Part shown: one piece after another, positions 1 through 6,864 of the stretch
Layout of the letters: every line of letters begins with the position of its first letter
Position numbering within the stretch: position 1 is the first letter of the stretch
NCBI GenBank assembly: GCA_030425395.1
Contig: JAUIAS010000032.1
Span: 1-35,820 of the forward strand
Direction: 5' to 3'
DNA length: 35,820 bases
Origin: Alphaproteobacteria bacterium
GTDB taxonomy: Bacteria; Pseudomonadota; Alphaproteobacteria; Rhodobacterales; Rhodobacteraceae
Program-made: the position numbers and the translations under genes
The notes under the pieces: model-generated
The model's input: the letters and a program-made list of their open reading frames with translations, nothing else
Told to the model about the DNA's origin: nothing
Database searches by the model: none

Positions 1-247
1 CGCGCGCCAGAATCTGCGGCACGATGGCGTTGCGCCGCAACTCTGACAGCAGGTTCCCGGAATAGAGCGCAAGCCGCAGTTCGGCGCGGGTGCGGGTGGC
101 CTCGGTAAACCTGTCCGTCATCAGGCTTTGGGTCACCCAAACGGTCACCCCCGCCACGAGCAGCAATACCGCGAGCGCCGCGCGCACGCGCCAGCTGGTC
201 GGTGCCACGCGCGCCGCGCGCGCCCTTATGGCAACTTCATTTCCCAT
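1..247 (-). CDS. Sensor histidine kinase, N-terminal fragment (DctB-like)
   Basis: Only the first 82 codons are inside the window; the gene runs off the left edge. The ATG at 247 gives a short basic head, one clear membrane helix at about residues 23-39 (AALAVLLLVAGVTVWV), then a periplasmic-looking stretch with RLALYSGNLLSELRR. That layout (TM1 followed by a helix that begins a double-PDC sensor domain) resembles C4-dicarboxylate sensor kinases of the DctB type, which pair with a DctD response regulator. The kinase core is not visible, so the assignment is an inference from the N-terminus alone. It lies 36 bp downstream of purQ on the same strand, so it could be read from the purine transcript, although no functional link is expected. 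Another periplasmic-sensor kinase remains possible. Confidence 0.6.
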   Translation of the reverse strand, partial: MGNEVAIRARAARVAPTSWRVRAALAVLLLVAGVTVWVTQSLMTDRFTEATRTRAELRLALYSGNLLSELRRNAIVPQILAR

Positions 248-283
248 GACCCGACGCTAAGCCGCGCCGCGCGCATTCTCAAG

Positions 284-952
284 TCACGCCGTGGCGAGAC
301 TGTCTGCCAATGCGCGGAACATGGCCGCCCCATCGGTGCCGCCATGGCCCGCATCCGCCGCCCGTTCGGGATGCGGCATCATCCCCAGAACCCGGCGGTT
401 CTCGGACAGGATACCGGCGATGTCGGCAACCGAGCCGTTCGGATTTTCGACATACCGGAACGCCACGCGGCCCTCGCCCTCAAGCCGCGCGACGGTTTCG
501 GCATCGGCATAGTAGTTTCCGTCATGATGGGCGATGGGAATCGCGATCTGCGCGCCCTCGCCATATCCAGAGGTAAAGACGCTGTCGGCGGTCGCGACGT
601 TCAGGCCGACGGTCTTACAGATGTATTTCAAACCCGCATTGCGCAACAACGCACCGGGCAACATCTGGGTTTCCGTCAACACCTGGAACCCGTTGCAGAT
701 GCCGATGACAAACCCGCCCCGCGCGGCGTGCTCCCGGACCGCGCCACACACCGGCGACTGCGCCGCGATGGCCCCGCAACGCAGGTAATCGCCATAGGAA
801 AACCCGCCGGGTACACCCACGATATCCACGCCCTCTGGCAGGGCGTCGTCCTTGTGCCAGACCATGCTGACCTTGGCCCCGGCCTCACGGAACGCAACCG
901 CCAGATCGCGGTCACAGTTCGAGCCGGGAAAAACGATGACGGCTACATGCAT
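284..952 (-). CDS. purQ: Phosphoribosylformylglycinamidine synthase, glutaminase subunit PurQ
   Basis: This 222-residue protein is the class I glutamine amidotransferase subunit of FGAM synthase. It releases ammonia from glutamine for PurL, which converts FGAR to FGAM in step 4 of purine synthesis. The opening [12 protein letters not shown] is the PurQ signature. The nucleophile lies in GICNGFQ (Cys86), and the catalytic His194 and Glu196 lie in MMPHPE. Length and motifs are complete. It is the third gene of a purC-purS-purQ series on the minus strand, 61 bp after purS; purL is not in the window. A separate small PurQ with a separate PurS is the arrangement of organisms with the small form of PurL, including alphaproteobacteria. 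Confidence 0.97.
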   Translation of the reverse strand: MHVAVIVFPGSNCDRDLAVAFREAGAKVSMVWHKDDALPEGVDIVGVPGGFSYGDYLRCGAIAAQSPVCGAVREHAARGGFVIGICNGFQVLTETQMLPGALLRNAGLKYICKTVGLNVATADSVFTSGYGEGAQIAIPIAHHDGNYYADAETVARLEGEGRVAFRYVENPNGSVADIAGILSENRRVLGMMPHPERAADAGHGGTDGAAMFRALADSLATA

Positions 953-1013
953 CGGCCTTGTCCTCTTCTGGGGCGCAGCACCGCGCGCCGTTGGTTAGTT
1001 CGCGCAAAGCGGC

Positions 1014-1244
1014 TCAGGCCATTTCGATGGCATAGCTTTCGATGACCGTATTGGCCAAGAGCTTCTCGCACATCTCGGTGACATCGGCATAGGTCACGCC
1101 ATCGGCCAGATCCAGTTCGATGATCTTACCCTGACGCACCCCTTCGATACCGCCGAACCCCATGGCTCCCAGGGCATGACGCACCGCCTCGCCCTGCGGA
1201 TCAAGAACCCCATCCTTCAGCATCACCTGCACACGTGCCTTCAT
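1014..1244 (-). CDS. purS: Phosphoribosylformylglycinamidine synthase subunit PurS
   Basis: This 76-residue protein is PurS, the small bridging subunit that holds PurQ and the small PurL together and helps channel ammonia. The start at 1244 (MKARVQVMLKDGVLDPQG) is preceded by AAGGAGAGC, a good ribosome binding site. The family pattern V-x-V-x-L-K-x-G-V-x-D-P-x-G at residues 5-18 is present, and the length is typical (about 80). It lies between purC and purQ. The 92-bp spacer from purC holds a copy of the intergenic repeat family, so expression of purS-purQ relative to purC may be affected. Confidence 0.95.
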   Translation of the reverse strand: MKARVQVMLKDGVLDPQGEAVRHALGAMGFGGIEGVRQGKIIELDLADGVTYADVTEMCEKLLANTVIESYAIEMA

Positions 1245-1281
1245 CTGGCTCTCCTTGCGCTTGCCGGGCACCGCGGCCCTG

Positions 1282-1330
1282 CTTCTTTCTCGTTCCAAAT
1301 ACCCATCTGCCCCGCCTTGCCGCCGGGGCG
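1282..1330 (-). repeat. Intergenic hairpin element, copy 1 (inside the pur series)
   Basis: Read on the minus strand this holds a GC-rich segment (CCCCGGCGGCAAGGCGGGG), then GGGTATTTGGAACGAGAAAG. It matches the tail of copy 6 (GGGTATTTGAAACGAGAAAG at 18245-18264) at 19 of 20 positions. Unlike most copies it lies between two genes of one transcription unit, purC and purS. It has a G/C stem followed by an AT step, so it could be a partial terminator or an RNA processing or stability element. Confidence 0.7.
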
Positions 1331-1336
1331 ACGGTC

Positions 1337-2098
1337 TCAGTTTATCAGCGTGGGCTTGGCCATCGCGGTCGCGCCCTTGGGCATGACCCCCAAACGCTTT
1401 GCCACCTCGGTATAGGCGTCTGTCAGGCTGCCCAGATCGCGGCGGAACACGTCCTTGTCCAGCTTCTGACCGGTCTCGATATCCCACAAACGGCAACTGT
1501 CAGGGCTGATCTCGTCGGCGACGACAAGCCGCTGGAAATCACCGTCGTAGACACGCCCGATCTCAATCTTGAAATCCACCAGCTTGATACCGACACCATA
1601 CATGACCCCGGACAGGAAATCATTCACCCGCAAGGCAAGGCTCAGGATATCGTCCATGTCCTGCTGGGTGGCCCAGTTGAACGCGGCGATGTGCTCTTCG
1701 GTCACCAGCGGGTCGCCAAGGCTGTCATCCTTGTAGCAATATTCAACCACCGGGCGCGGCAACTGCGTGCCTTCCTCGATGCCCAGCCGCTTGGACATTG
1801 TGCCCGCGGCATAGTTGCGCACGATCACTTCCAGCGGAATGATCTCGCAGGCGCGCACCAATTGTTCGCGCATGTTCAGCCGCCGCAGGAAATGGGTGGG
1901 CACACCGATCGACCCCAGCCCGGTCATGAAATACTCCGACAACCGGTTGTTGAGAACGCCCTTGCCCTCGATCACATCGCGTTTTTCGGCGTTAAAGGCG
2001 GTGGCATCATCCTTGAAATACTGCACGATGGTGCCCGGCTCAGGGCCTTCATACAGAATTTTTGCCTTGCCTTCGTAAATTTTCTTGCGGCGGGCCAT
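1337..2098 (-). CDS. purC: Phosphoribosylaminoimidazole-succinocarboxamide synthase
   Basis: SAICAR synthetase joins aspartate to CAIR using ATP in purine synthesis. The chosen start at 2098 gives [19 protein letters not shown], the usual N-terminus, and 253 residues, the usual length for the bacterial enzyme. An in-frame upstream start would add nine unrelated residues. Family signatures are visible: [11 protein letters not shown] in the ATP-grasp-like core and [12 protein letters not shown] with the acidic residues that bind metal and nucleotide. It heads the purC-purS-purQ series and is divergent from the ATP synthase zeta gene across a 179-bp region with candidate promoters on both strands. 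Confidence 0.96.
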   Translation of the reverse strand: MARRKKIYEGKAKILYEGPEPGTIVQYFKDDATAFNAEKRDVIEGKGVLNNRLSEYFMTGLGSIGVPTHFLRRLNMREQLVRACEIIPLEVIVRNYAAGTMSKRLGIEEGTQLPRPVVEYCYKDDSLGDPLVTEEHIAAFNWATQQDMDDILSLALRVNDFLSGVMYGVGIKLVDFKIEIGRVYDGDFQRLVVADEISPDSCRLWDIETGQKLDKDVFRRDLGSLTDAYTEVAKRLGVMPKGATAMAKPTLIN

Positions 2099-2170
2099 GG
2101 GATGCCTTTCATCTAAATAAAGCACGGGATCAGGGCGGACTCATCAAAGACTCGCTTCCGGCGTTGCGCC

Positions 2171-2199
2171 CTCATAGAACAAGGGCACTGATGTCGCAA
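2171..2199 (-). promoter_or_regulatory. Candidate promoter for purC
   Basis: On the minus strand a -35-like TTGCGA (2199-2194) and a -10-like TATGAG (2176-2171) are separated by exactly 17 bp, about 70 bp before the purC start. Pattern-based inference only. Confidence 0.45.
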
Positions 2200-2214
2200 G
2201 CAGCCCGCGCCCCC

Positions 2215-2243
2215 TTGCGCCCCGTGCCTCGGGAAGGCATATC
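2215..2243 (+). promoter_or_regulatory. Candidate promoter for the ATP synthase zeta gene
   Basis: TTGCGC (2215-2220) and CATATC (2238-2243) are spaced by 17 bp, 34 bp before the ATG at 2278. The purC promoter candidate lies just to the left on the other strand, so the two divergent promoters are nearly back to back. Confidence 0.45.
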
Positions 2244-2277
2244 CTGAAACAACGACCAAGCACAGGGAAACAGCCCC

Positions 2278-2595
2278 ATGACCACCTTCGACGATCGCGA
2301 AAACGCCTTTGAGGCAAAATTTGCCCATGACGCCGACCTCCAGTTCAAGGCGGACGCTCGCCGCAACAAGCTTCTGGGCCTCTGGGCCGCGGACCTGATG
2401 GGCAAGACCGGCGACGACGCCATCGCCTACGCTCAGGAAGTGGTGAAATCCGACTTTGAAGAAGCCGGCCACGAAGACGTCTATCGCAAGGTTTCAGGCG
2501 ATCTCGGCGACAAGGCCGACGAAATCACCATCCGCAGCAAGATGGACGAACTGATGGCCGAAGCCCGCCGTCAGGTGCTGACCGAAACCGAATAG
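2278..2595 (+). CDS. ATP synthase inhibitor subunit zeta (DUF1476)
   Basis: This 105-residue, helical, highly charged protein matches DUF1476 over its full length: MTTFDDRENAFEAKFAHD, then LLGLWAAD and a C-terminal helical part. The family includes the zeta subunit first characterised in Paracoccus denitrificans, a natural inhibitor of the F1-ATPase of alphaproteobacteria. There the N-terminal segment enters the F1 catalytic interface and blocks ATP hydrolysis. The inhibitory N-terminus (roughly residues 1-20) is intact. No other ATP synthase gene is nearby, as is usual for this single-gene locus. It is divergent from purC. Confidence 0.9.
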   Translation: MTTFDDRENAFEAKFAHDADLQFKADARRNKLLGLWAADLMGKTGDDAIAYAQEVVKSDFEEAGHEDVYRKVSGDLGDKADEITIRSKMDELMAEARRQVLTETE

Positions 2596-2672
2596 GCACA
2601 AACCCGGGAGGAAGCCGTGGCCCTTGGCGATGAAGACCCGAGGGCCATCCGCCACGCGGGCCGCATCTGGCG

Positions 2673-2741
2673 CTTCTTCTGGCTTAAAATACTCCGGGGG
2701 GAGGCCCGGAACGGGCCCGGGGGGCAGAGCCCCCCGCCACG
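2673..2741 (-). repeat. Intergenic hairpin element, copy 2
   Basis: It contains two perfect stem-loops: GGCCCG-GAA-CGGGCC (2703-2717) and GGGGGGC-AGA-GCCCCCC (2719-2735). On the minus strand these are followed by CCGGAGTATTTTAAGCCAGAAGAAG. The tail is the same type as copies 5 and 7 (AGTATT, GGCCAGAAGAA). It lies between two plus-strand genes but is oriented on the minus strand. Confidence 0.8.
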
Positions 2742-2821
2742 ATACGTCTCCGGGCGGTGCCCAAGCTACTCCAAATCTCGACCGGCAATCCCAACGGCCA
2801 TTCTCGGGCAAAGCCCGCGAC

Positions 2822-2838
2822 ACCGTTCGATTAACGGT
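2822..2838. promoter_or_regulatory. Inverted repeat upstream of the homocysteine methyltransferase gene
   Basis: ACCGTT-CGATT-AACGGT is a perfect 6-bp inverted repeat with a 5-bp centre, 163 bp before the start codon at 3001. It could be an operator. No regulator can be named. Confidence 0.35.
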
Positions 2839-3000
2839 TGCACAGATTTCTTGGCGGCTGCATGAACATCATGAAGACAATCCATTTGCGCGGCGCGCCC
2901 GCCCATGTCATCTGATCAGAACGGGTGCCCGGACGCGCGCCCAGACAAACGCCCGCCGACGCGCAATGCACTGGCTCTGGCACCACCAAGGAGACACCCG

Positions 3001-4017
3001 ATGGGCAATGCATTCAAGGCCATGCTCGATACCTATGACGTGATTCTGGCCGACGGTGCCACGGGCACCAATCTGTTCAACATGGGCCTGATGTCCGGTG
3101 ACGCGCCGGAGATGTGGAACACGGAACACCCGGACCGTATCCGCAAACTGTATTCCATGGCCGTCAACGCGGGCAGCGACCTGTTCCTGACAAATTCCTT
3201 TGGCGGCAACGCCTCCCGGCTGAAACTGCACGACGCGCAAGGACGGGTGCGTGAACTCAACCGGGTTGCGGCTGAACTGGGTCGTGACGTGGCCGACACC
3301 GCCGGGCGCAAGGTCGTGGTGGCAGGCTCCGTCGGCCCGACCGGCGACATCATGATGCCGGTAGGCACGCTCAGCCATGAACTGGCAGTGGAGATATTCC
3401 ACGAACAGGCCGACGGGCTGAAAGAAGGCGGTGCCGATGTGCTCTGGCTCGAGACGATCTCGGCGCCCGAAGAATACCGCGCCGCCGCCGAAGCCTTTGC
3501 ACTGGCGGACATGCCATGGGTCGGCACGATGAGCTTTGACACTGCGGGCCGCACCATGATGGGCATGACCTCTGCCGACATGGTCAAGATGGTCGAGGAC
3601 ATCCCGACCCCACCCTTGGCCTTTGGGGCAAACTGCGGCACCGGCAGCTCGGATCTTTTGCGCACGGTATTGGGATTTGCCGCCCAAGGCACCGAACGCC
3701 CCATCGTGGCCAAGGGCAACGCGGGAATTCCGAAATACGTGGACGGGCATATTCACTATGACGGCACACCCGACTTGATGGGCGATTATGCCGTGATGGC
3801 GCGTGATTGCGGTGCCAAGATCGTGGGCGGATGCTGTGGCACCATGCCCGAGCATCTGGAAAAGATGCGCGAGGCGCTGGACACGCGCCCTCGCGGCGAC
3901 CGCCCGACTTTGGAAGAAATCGTGGCCAAGCTCGGCGCGTTTTCATCGGCCTCCGATGGGACCGGCGACGACGCGGATGCGCCCGTGCGCGAACGCCGTG
4001 GCCGTCGGCGGCGGTGA
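3001..4017 (+). CDS. Homocysteine S-methyltransferase domain protein (MetH module 1-like / betaine-homocysteine methyltransferase family)
   Basis: This 338-residue protein consists of one homocysteine-binding TIM barrel. Zinc ligands are Cys212 (GANCGTG) and Cys278-Cys279 (GGCCGT). The N-terminal DGATGTNL and the AGSVGPTGD loop are typical of the MetH homocysteine module and betaine-homocysteine methyltransferases. The ATG at 3001 is chosen because AAGGAG lies just upstream; an earlier in-frame start would add an unrelated basic tail. Residues beyond about 300 form a disordered acidic-then-basic end finishing in RERRGRRRR, outside the barrel. A free-standing B12-binding protein is encoded 2 kb downstream on the same strand, so the likeliest role is methyl transfer from methylcobalamin on that protein to homocysteine. 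Use of betaine or S-methylmethionine as donor cannot be excluded from sequence. Confidence 0.85.
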   Translation: MGNAFKAMLDTYDVILADGATGTNLFNMGLMSGDAPEMWNTEHPDRIRKLYSMAVNAGSDLFLTNSFGGNASRLKLHDAQGRVRELNRVAAELGRDVADTAGRKVVVAGSVGPTGDIMMPVGTLSHELAVEIFHEQADGLKEGGADVLWLETISAPEEYRAAAEAFALADMPWVGTMSFDTAGRTMMGMTSADMVKMVEDIPTPPLAFGANCGTGSSDLLRTVLGFAAQGTERPIVAKGNAGIPKYVDGHIHYDGTPDLMGDYAVMARDCGAKIVGGCCGTMPEHLEKMREALDTRPRGDRPTLEEIVAKLGAFSSASDGTGDDADAPVRERRGRRRR

Positions 4018-4060
4018 GCCCGCGGGCTGAGGCGGCCTAATCAGCAACAATATCACGGGT

Positions 4061-4137
4061 TGCGCCGGCTTCGCCGTCGCGCAGGCGAGGGGCTCTGCCC
4101 CTCGCGCTCCCCGGGATATTTTCAGCAAGAGAAAAGG
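4061..4137 (+). repeat. Intergenic hairpin element, copy 3
   Basis: A perfect 9-bp stem GCGAGGGGC-TCT-GCCCCTCGC (4085-4105) is followed by CCCCGGGATATTTTCAGC and AAGAGAAAAGG. It lies between convergent genes, 44 bp after the methyltransferase stop and 2 bp from the next gene's stop. Stem plus ATATTTT could act as a terminator for the plus-strand gene. It is nearly identical, in opposite orientation, to copy 4 at 7502-7580. Confidence 0.85.
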
Positions 4138-4138
4138 G

Positions 4139-4738
4139 TCAGGTCGGTTTTTGTGCGACAAAGTCGATCAGCGCGGCGCGTCCCGTGTGACCTGAACCAG
4201 AGGCCTGATCCGCGTCGTAGTCTGCCGCATGCTGAACCGGCCAGTCTGCAAAAGCCCTGCGCAGCATGTCCAGCGTATACATATGATCCCGGTTGCCCGG
4301 GCCACCGGTGCCATAATCCACCTGCCGCGGTGCAAAACCGTGCAAAAGGATCAAGCCCCCCGGCCGCACGGCATTGGCCATCCGCTCGAACACTTTGACG
4401 CGCTCGGCGGGTGGCGAGAACTGGATGAAAATGCCCGCGACAACATCGTAGGGCGTTGACCAGTCCCAGTCCTCGATCCCCGCGACATGGGTGTCGAGCG
4501 TGACGCCGGTGCGGCGCGCCAGTTCTCTGGCCCGCTCAACGGCGACGGGTGCCGGATCAAAGCCCGTCACGGTATGGCCGAGGCTGGCCAGATAGACCGA
4601 GTTTCGGCCCTCTCCGTCTGCCACGCAGAGCACGCGCGAACGGGGCGGCAGAAGATCCGCCATGGCCACCAATCCCGCGGACGGGGCTTCGCCAAAAAGA
4701 TATCCGTCGCTATTGGCGTATCGGTCGTTCCAGAACAT
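4139..4738 (-). CDS. Class I SAM-dependent methyltransferase
   Basis: This 199-residue protein has a Rossmann-fold methyltransferase core. Motif I is VLCVADGEGRNSVYLA (about 36-51), followed by the acidic end of strand 2 in GFDPAPVAVERA and a late GGLILLHGF strand. The N-terminus FWNDRYANSDGYLFG resembles small TehB/thiopurine-type methyltransferases. The substrate cannot be read from the sequence. The ATG at 4738 has GGGAG upstream. It follows the radical SAM gene by 59 bp on the same strand and probably shares its transcript. Its stop codon almost touches repeat copy 3. Confidence 0.85.
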   Translation of the reverse strand: MFWNDRYANSDGYLFGEAPSAGLVAMADLLPPRSRVLCVADGEGRNSVYLASLGHTVTGFDPAPVAVERARELARRTGVTLDTHVAGIEDWDWSTPYDVVAGIFIQFSPPAERVKVFERMANAVRPGGLILLHGFAPRQVDYGTGGPGNRDHMYTLDMLRRAFADWPVQHAADYDADQASGSGHTGRAALIDFVAQKPT

Positions 4739-4797
4739 CGTGATCTCCCGCGTATTTGCCTGCCACGATGCCGCGCTGCAGTGTCAAACACAACCCG

Positions 4798-5895
4798 TCA
4801 GAACAGCGACAACTGATCCCCCGGTCCCGGTGGCACGGCAAAGAGATCACAGCTTAGCGGGGATTCGGTTGCGGTGTATCCCAGTCGTTTGACCATCAGC
4901 CGAAAGCGTTGCGCAATCAGGTCCGCATAGGCCCCTTGTCCCGACATCCTGTGCCCGAACCTGGGGTCATAATCGCGCCCGCCGTGCATATCACGCAGGC
5001 GCGCCATCACCCCCGGCGCGCGGTCCGGATAGTGTTCGGTGAGCCAGCCACGCCAGAGCTCCGCCACCTCGCGCGGCAGGCGCAGAAGGATGCGGCTCGC
5101 CGATGTGGCACCGGCCGCGCGCGCCTTTGTCAGGATCGCCTCGATCTCGGTATCGGTCAGCCCGGGGATCACCGGCGCGACCATCACCCGGACAGGCACC
5201 CCCGCCTGTGTCAGACACGACACACAGCGCAGCCGACGTTCCGGCGCAGGTGCGCGCGGTTCCATACGCCGTGAGAGCTCCGCATCCAGCGTGGTGATCG
5301 ACACCCCCACCCGCAACAGCCCCCGTTTCGCCATAGGCGCAATCAGGTCAATGTCCCGTTCGATCATACAGCCCTTGGTCACGATCGTGACAGGATGATT
5401 GAACCGCGACAGCACCTCGAGCACCTGGCGGGTCAGACCTGCTGTGGCCTCTATGGGTTGATAGGGGTCTGTATTGGTGCCCATGGCAATCGGTGCAACC
5501 TTGTAGGACGGACGCCGCAACTCGGTCTCAAGCACCTGCGCGATATTGGGGCGCATGATCAGCCGGGTTTCAAAATCCAGGCCGGGCGACATTCCCAGAA
5601 ACCCGTGGCTGGGCCGGGCAAAGCAATAGATGCAGCCGTGTTCGCACCCGCGATAAACATTCACCGAGCGGTCAAACGGCAGGTCCGGCGACGTGTTGCG
5701 GGTAATCGCGCTTTGCGCGGTTTCACGGCGCACTTCGGTCACCACCCGGGGCGGGGTTTCGTCACCATCGCCGTCCCAGCCATCGGCAACCGCCTCGCGC
5801 ATCAGATCGAACCGTCCCGGCCGGTTCATACCGGTGCTCCGCCCCTTGGGCACGGGCGCGGAATCAGGTCTGGGGGCGGCGGGATCTGACAACAT
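4798..5895 (-). CDS. PA0069-family radical SAM protein
   Basis: This 365-residue radical SAM protein has the cluster motif C84-x3-C88-x2-C91 in YRGCEHGCIYCFARP, the CX3CX2C pattern that binds the SAM-cleaving 4Fe-4S cluster. The surrounding NVYRGCEHGCIYCFARPSH and the later NTDPYQPIE and KGCMIERDIDL place it in the PA0069 group, which is related to spore photoproduct lyase-like proteins but has no known reaction. The chosen ATG at 5895 starts MLSDPAAPRPD; the longer frame upstream looks non-coding and overlaps the divergent promoter region. The shine-dalgarno is weak, so the start is uncertain by some tens of codons. It is divergent from the corrinoid protein gene with a 208-bp gap. Confidence 0.88.
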   Translation of the reverse strand: MLSDPAAPRPDSAPVPKGRSTGMNRPGRFDLMREAVADGWDGDGDETPPRVVTEVRRETAQSAITRNTSPDLPFDRSVNVYRGCEHGCIYCFARPSHGFLGMSPGLDFETRLIMRPNIAQVLETELRRPSYKVAPIAMGTNTDPYQPIEATAGLTRQVLEVLSRFNHPVTIVTKGCMIERDIDLIAPMAKRGLLRVGVSITTLDAELSRRMEPRAPAPERRLRCVSCLTQAGVPVRVMVAPVIPGLTDTEIEAILTKARAAGATSASRILLRLPREVAELWRGWLTEHYPDRAPGVMARLRDMHGGRDYDPRFGHRMSGQGAYADLIAQRFRLMVKRLGYTATESPLSCDLFAVPPGPGDQLSLF

Positions 5896-6002
5896 GCCCG
5901 CAAACTGGAACAAAAAGAGAACAATTGCAACAAGCCCATCATCTCCATGCGCATTTCTCATTATCCTTTTGCCGGGCCCGGGGGTAAAGGTCGGTCCAAG
6001 GG

Positions 6003-6030
6003 CGAGTGATGTCGCAAAAAGCCGAGTGAT
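6003..6030. promoter_or_regulatory. 20-bp-period direct repeat upstream of the corrinoid gene
   Basis: CGAGTGAT occurs at 6003-6010 and again at 6023-6030, about two helical turns apart, 74-101 bp before the corrinoid protein start. It could be a tandem binding site for a regulator. This is a pattern observation only. Confidence 0.3.
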
Positions 6031-6103
6031 CGGGACCATTTCCCGCCAAACAAGCACTGGAAACGATGCCGCGCGGCGCGCGGAACAGCCAAGGAATCTG
6101 CAT

Positions 6104-6808
6104 ATGTCGGAAGAAGAAGACGACATCATCCTGTCCGAACTGGACGATGAAGAACTGGTCCAGCAGATGTTCGACGATCTCTACGACGGTCTCAAGGAAG
6201 AGATCGAAGAGGCGGTGAACATCCTGCTAGAACGCGGCTGGGCCCCTTACAGGATCCTGACCGAGGCGCTCGTCGGCGGCATGACGATCGTCGGCAACGA
6301 CTTCCGTGATGGCATTCTCTTTGTGCCCGAAGTGCTGCTGTCTGCAAACGCCATGAAGGGGGGGATGTTCATCCTCAAGCCCCTGCTGGCCGAAACCGGC
6401 GCACCCCGTGTGGGCAAGATGGTCATCGGCACCGTCAAGGGCGATATCCACGACATCGGCAAGAACCTCGTCGCGATGATGATGGAAGGCGCTGGATTTG
6501 AAGTGGTCGATCTGGGCATCAACAACCCGGTCGAAAACTACCTCGAAGCGCTGGAACGCGAACAGCCCGATATTCTGGGCATGTCCGCCCTTCTGACGAC
6601 CACGATGCCCTACATGAAGGTCGTGATCGACACGATGGTCGAACAGGGCCTGCGCGAAGATTACATCGTGCTGGTCGGCGGCGCACCGCTGAACGAAGAG
6701 TTCGGCAAAGCCATCGGCGCAGATGCATATTGCCGTGACGCAGCCGTCGCGGTGGAAACAGCCAAGACCTTTGTGTCGCGCAAGCACAACCAGATGGCTG
6801 CCAGCTGA
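6104..6808 (+). CDS. Corrinoid (cobalamin-binding) methyl carrier protein
   Basis: This 234-residue protein has the two-part build of MetH module 3 and of MtbC/MttC-type carriers. A helical cap lies at about residues 15-100 and a B12-binding Rossmann domain follows. The diagnostic D114-x-H116-x-x-G119 is in GDIHDIGKNL, where His116 would be the lower axial cobalt ligand. Two more cofactor-contact stretches follow: SALLTTTMPYM (161-171) and VGGAPLNEEFGKAIGADAY. An acidic head (SEEEDDIILSELDDEE) precedes the cap. The ATG at 6104 has AAGGA upstream. It presumably carries a methyl group between a donor methyltransferase and the homocysteine methyltransferase at 3001-4017. No folate-binding methyltransferase or RamA-like reactivase is in the window, so its donor and its reduction are unseen. 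Confidence 0.93.
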   Translation: MSEEEDDIILSELDDEELVQQMFDDLYDGLKEEIEEAVNILLERGWAPYRILTEALVGGMTIVGNDFRDGILFVPEVLLSANAMKGGMFILKPLLAETGAPRVGKMVIGTVKGDIHDIGKNLVAMMMEGAGFEVVDLGINNPVENYLEALEREQPDILGMSALLTTTMPYMKVVIDTMVEQGLREDYIVLVGGAPLNEEFGKAIGADAYCRDAAVAVETAKTFVSRKHNQMAAS

Positions 6809-6817
6809 CAATGGCGC

Positions 6818-6837
6818 GCGGGGGCGCATGCCCCCGC
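6818..6837 (+). terminator. Hairpin between corrinoid and DUF1638 genes
   Basis: GCGGGGGC-GCAT-GCCCCCGC is a perfect 8-bp stem starting 10 bp after the corrinoid gene stop, with no T-run. It may set a transcript 3' end or attenuate read-through into DUF1638. Confidence 0.45.
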
Positions 6838-6864
6838 ATCCCGGGCTGAAAAGGCGGCGTCGAA

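Larger units (their letters stand above)
2596..3000. other. 405-bp gap without a convincing gene
   Basis: Small open frames here have no recognisable product and overlap a GC-rich hairpin element (copy 2). The gap also holds an inverted repeat at 2822-2838 and a ribosome binding site (AAGGAG at 2988-2993) for the downstream methyltransferase. I looked for cobalamin, SAM-II and SAM/SAH riboswitch motifs and did not recognise one. Confidence 0.6.

Noticed and set aside
128-1045. A 305-codon plus-strand frame over purQ
   Set aside because: Antisense to purQ, with no family resemblance.
2742-3000. Cobalamin, SAM-II or SAM/SAH riboswitch before the homocysteine methyltransferase
   Set aside because: No recognisable B12 box or SAM-type pseudoknot core was found by eye; a covariance search would decide.
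2908-3855. A long minus-strand frame opposite the homocysteine methyltransferase
   Set aside because: The plus strand carries complete zinc-site motifs; the reverse frame shows none.
3001-6808. Complete MetH encoded across the locus
   Set aside because: No folate-binding or SAM-binding reactivation domain is present between or around the two modules; the SAM methyltransferase at 4139-4738 is an unrelated class I fold.
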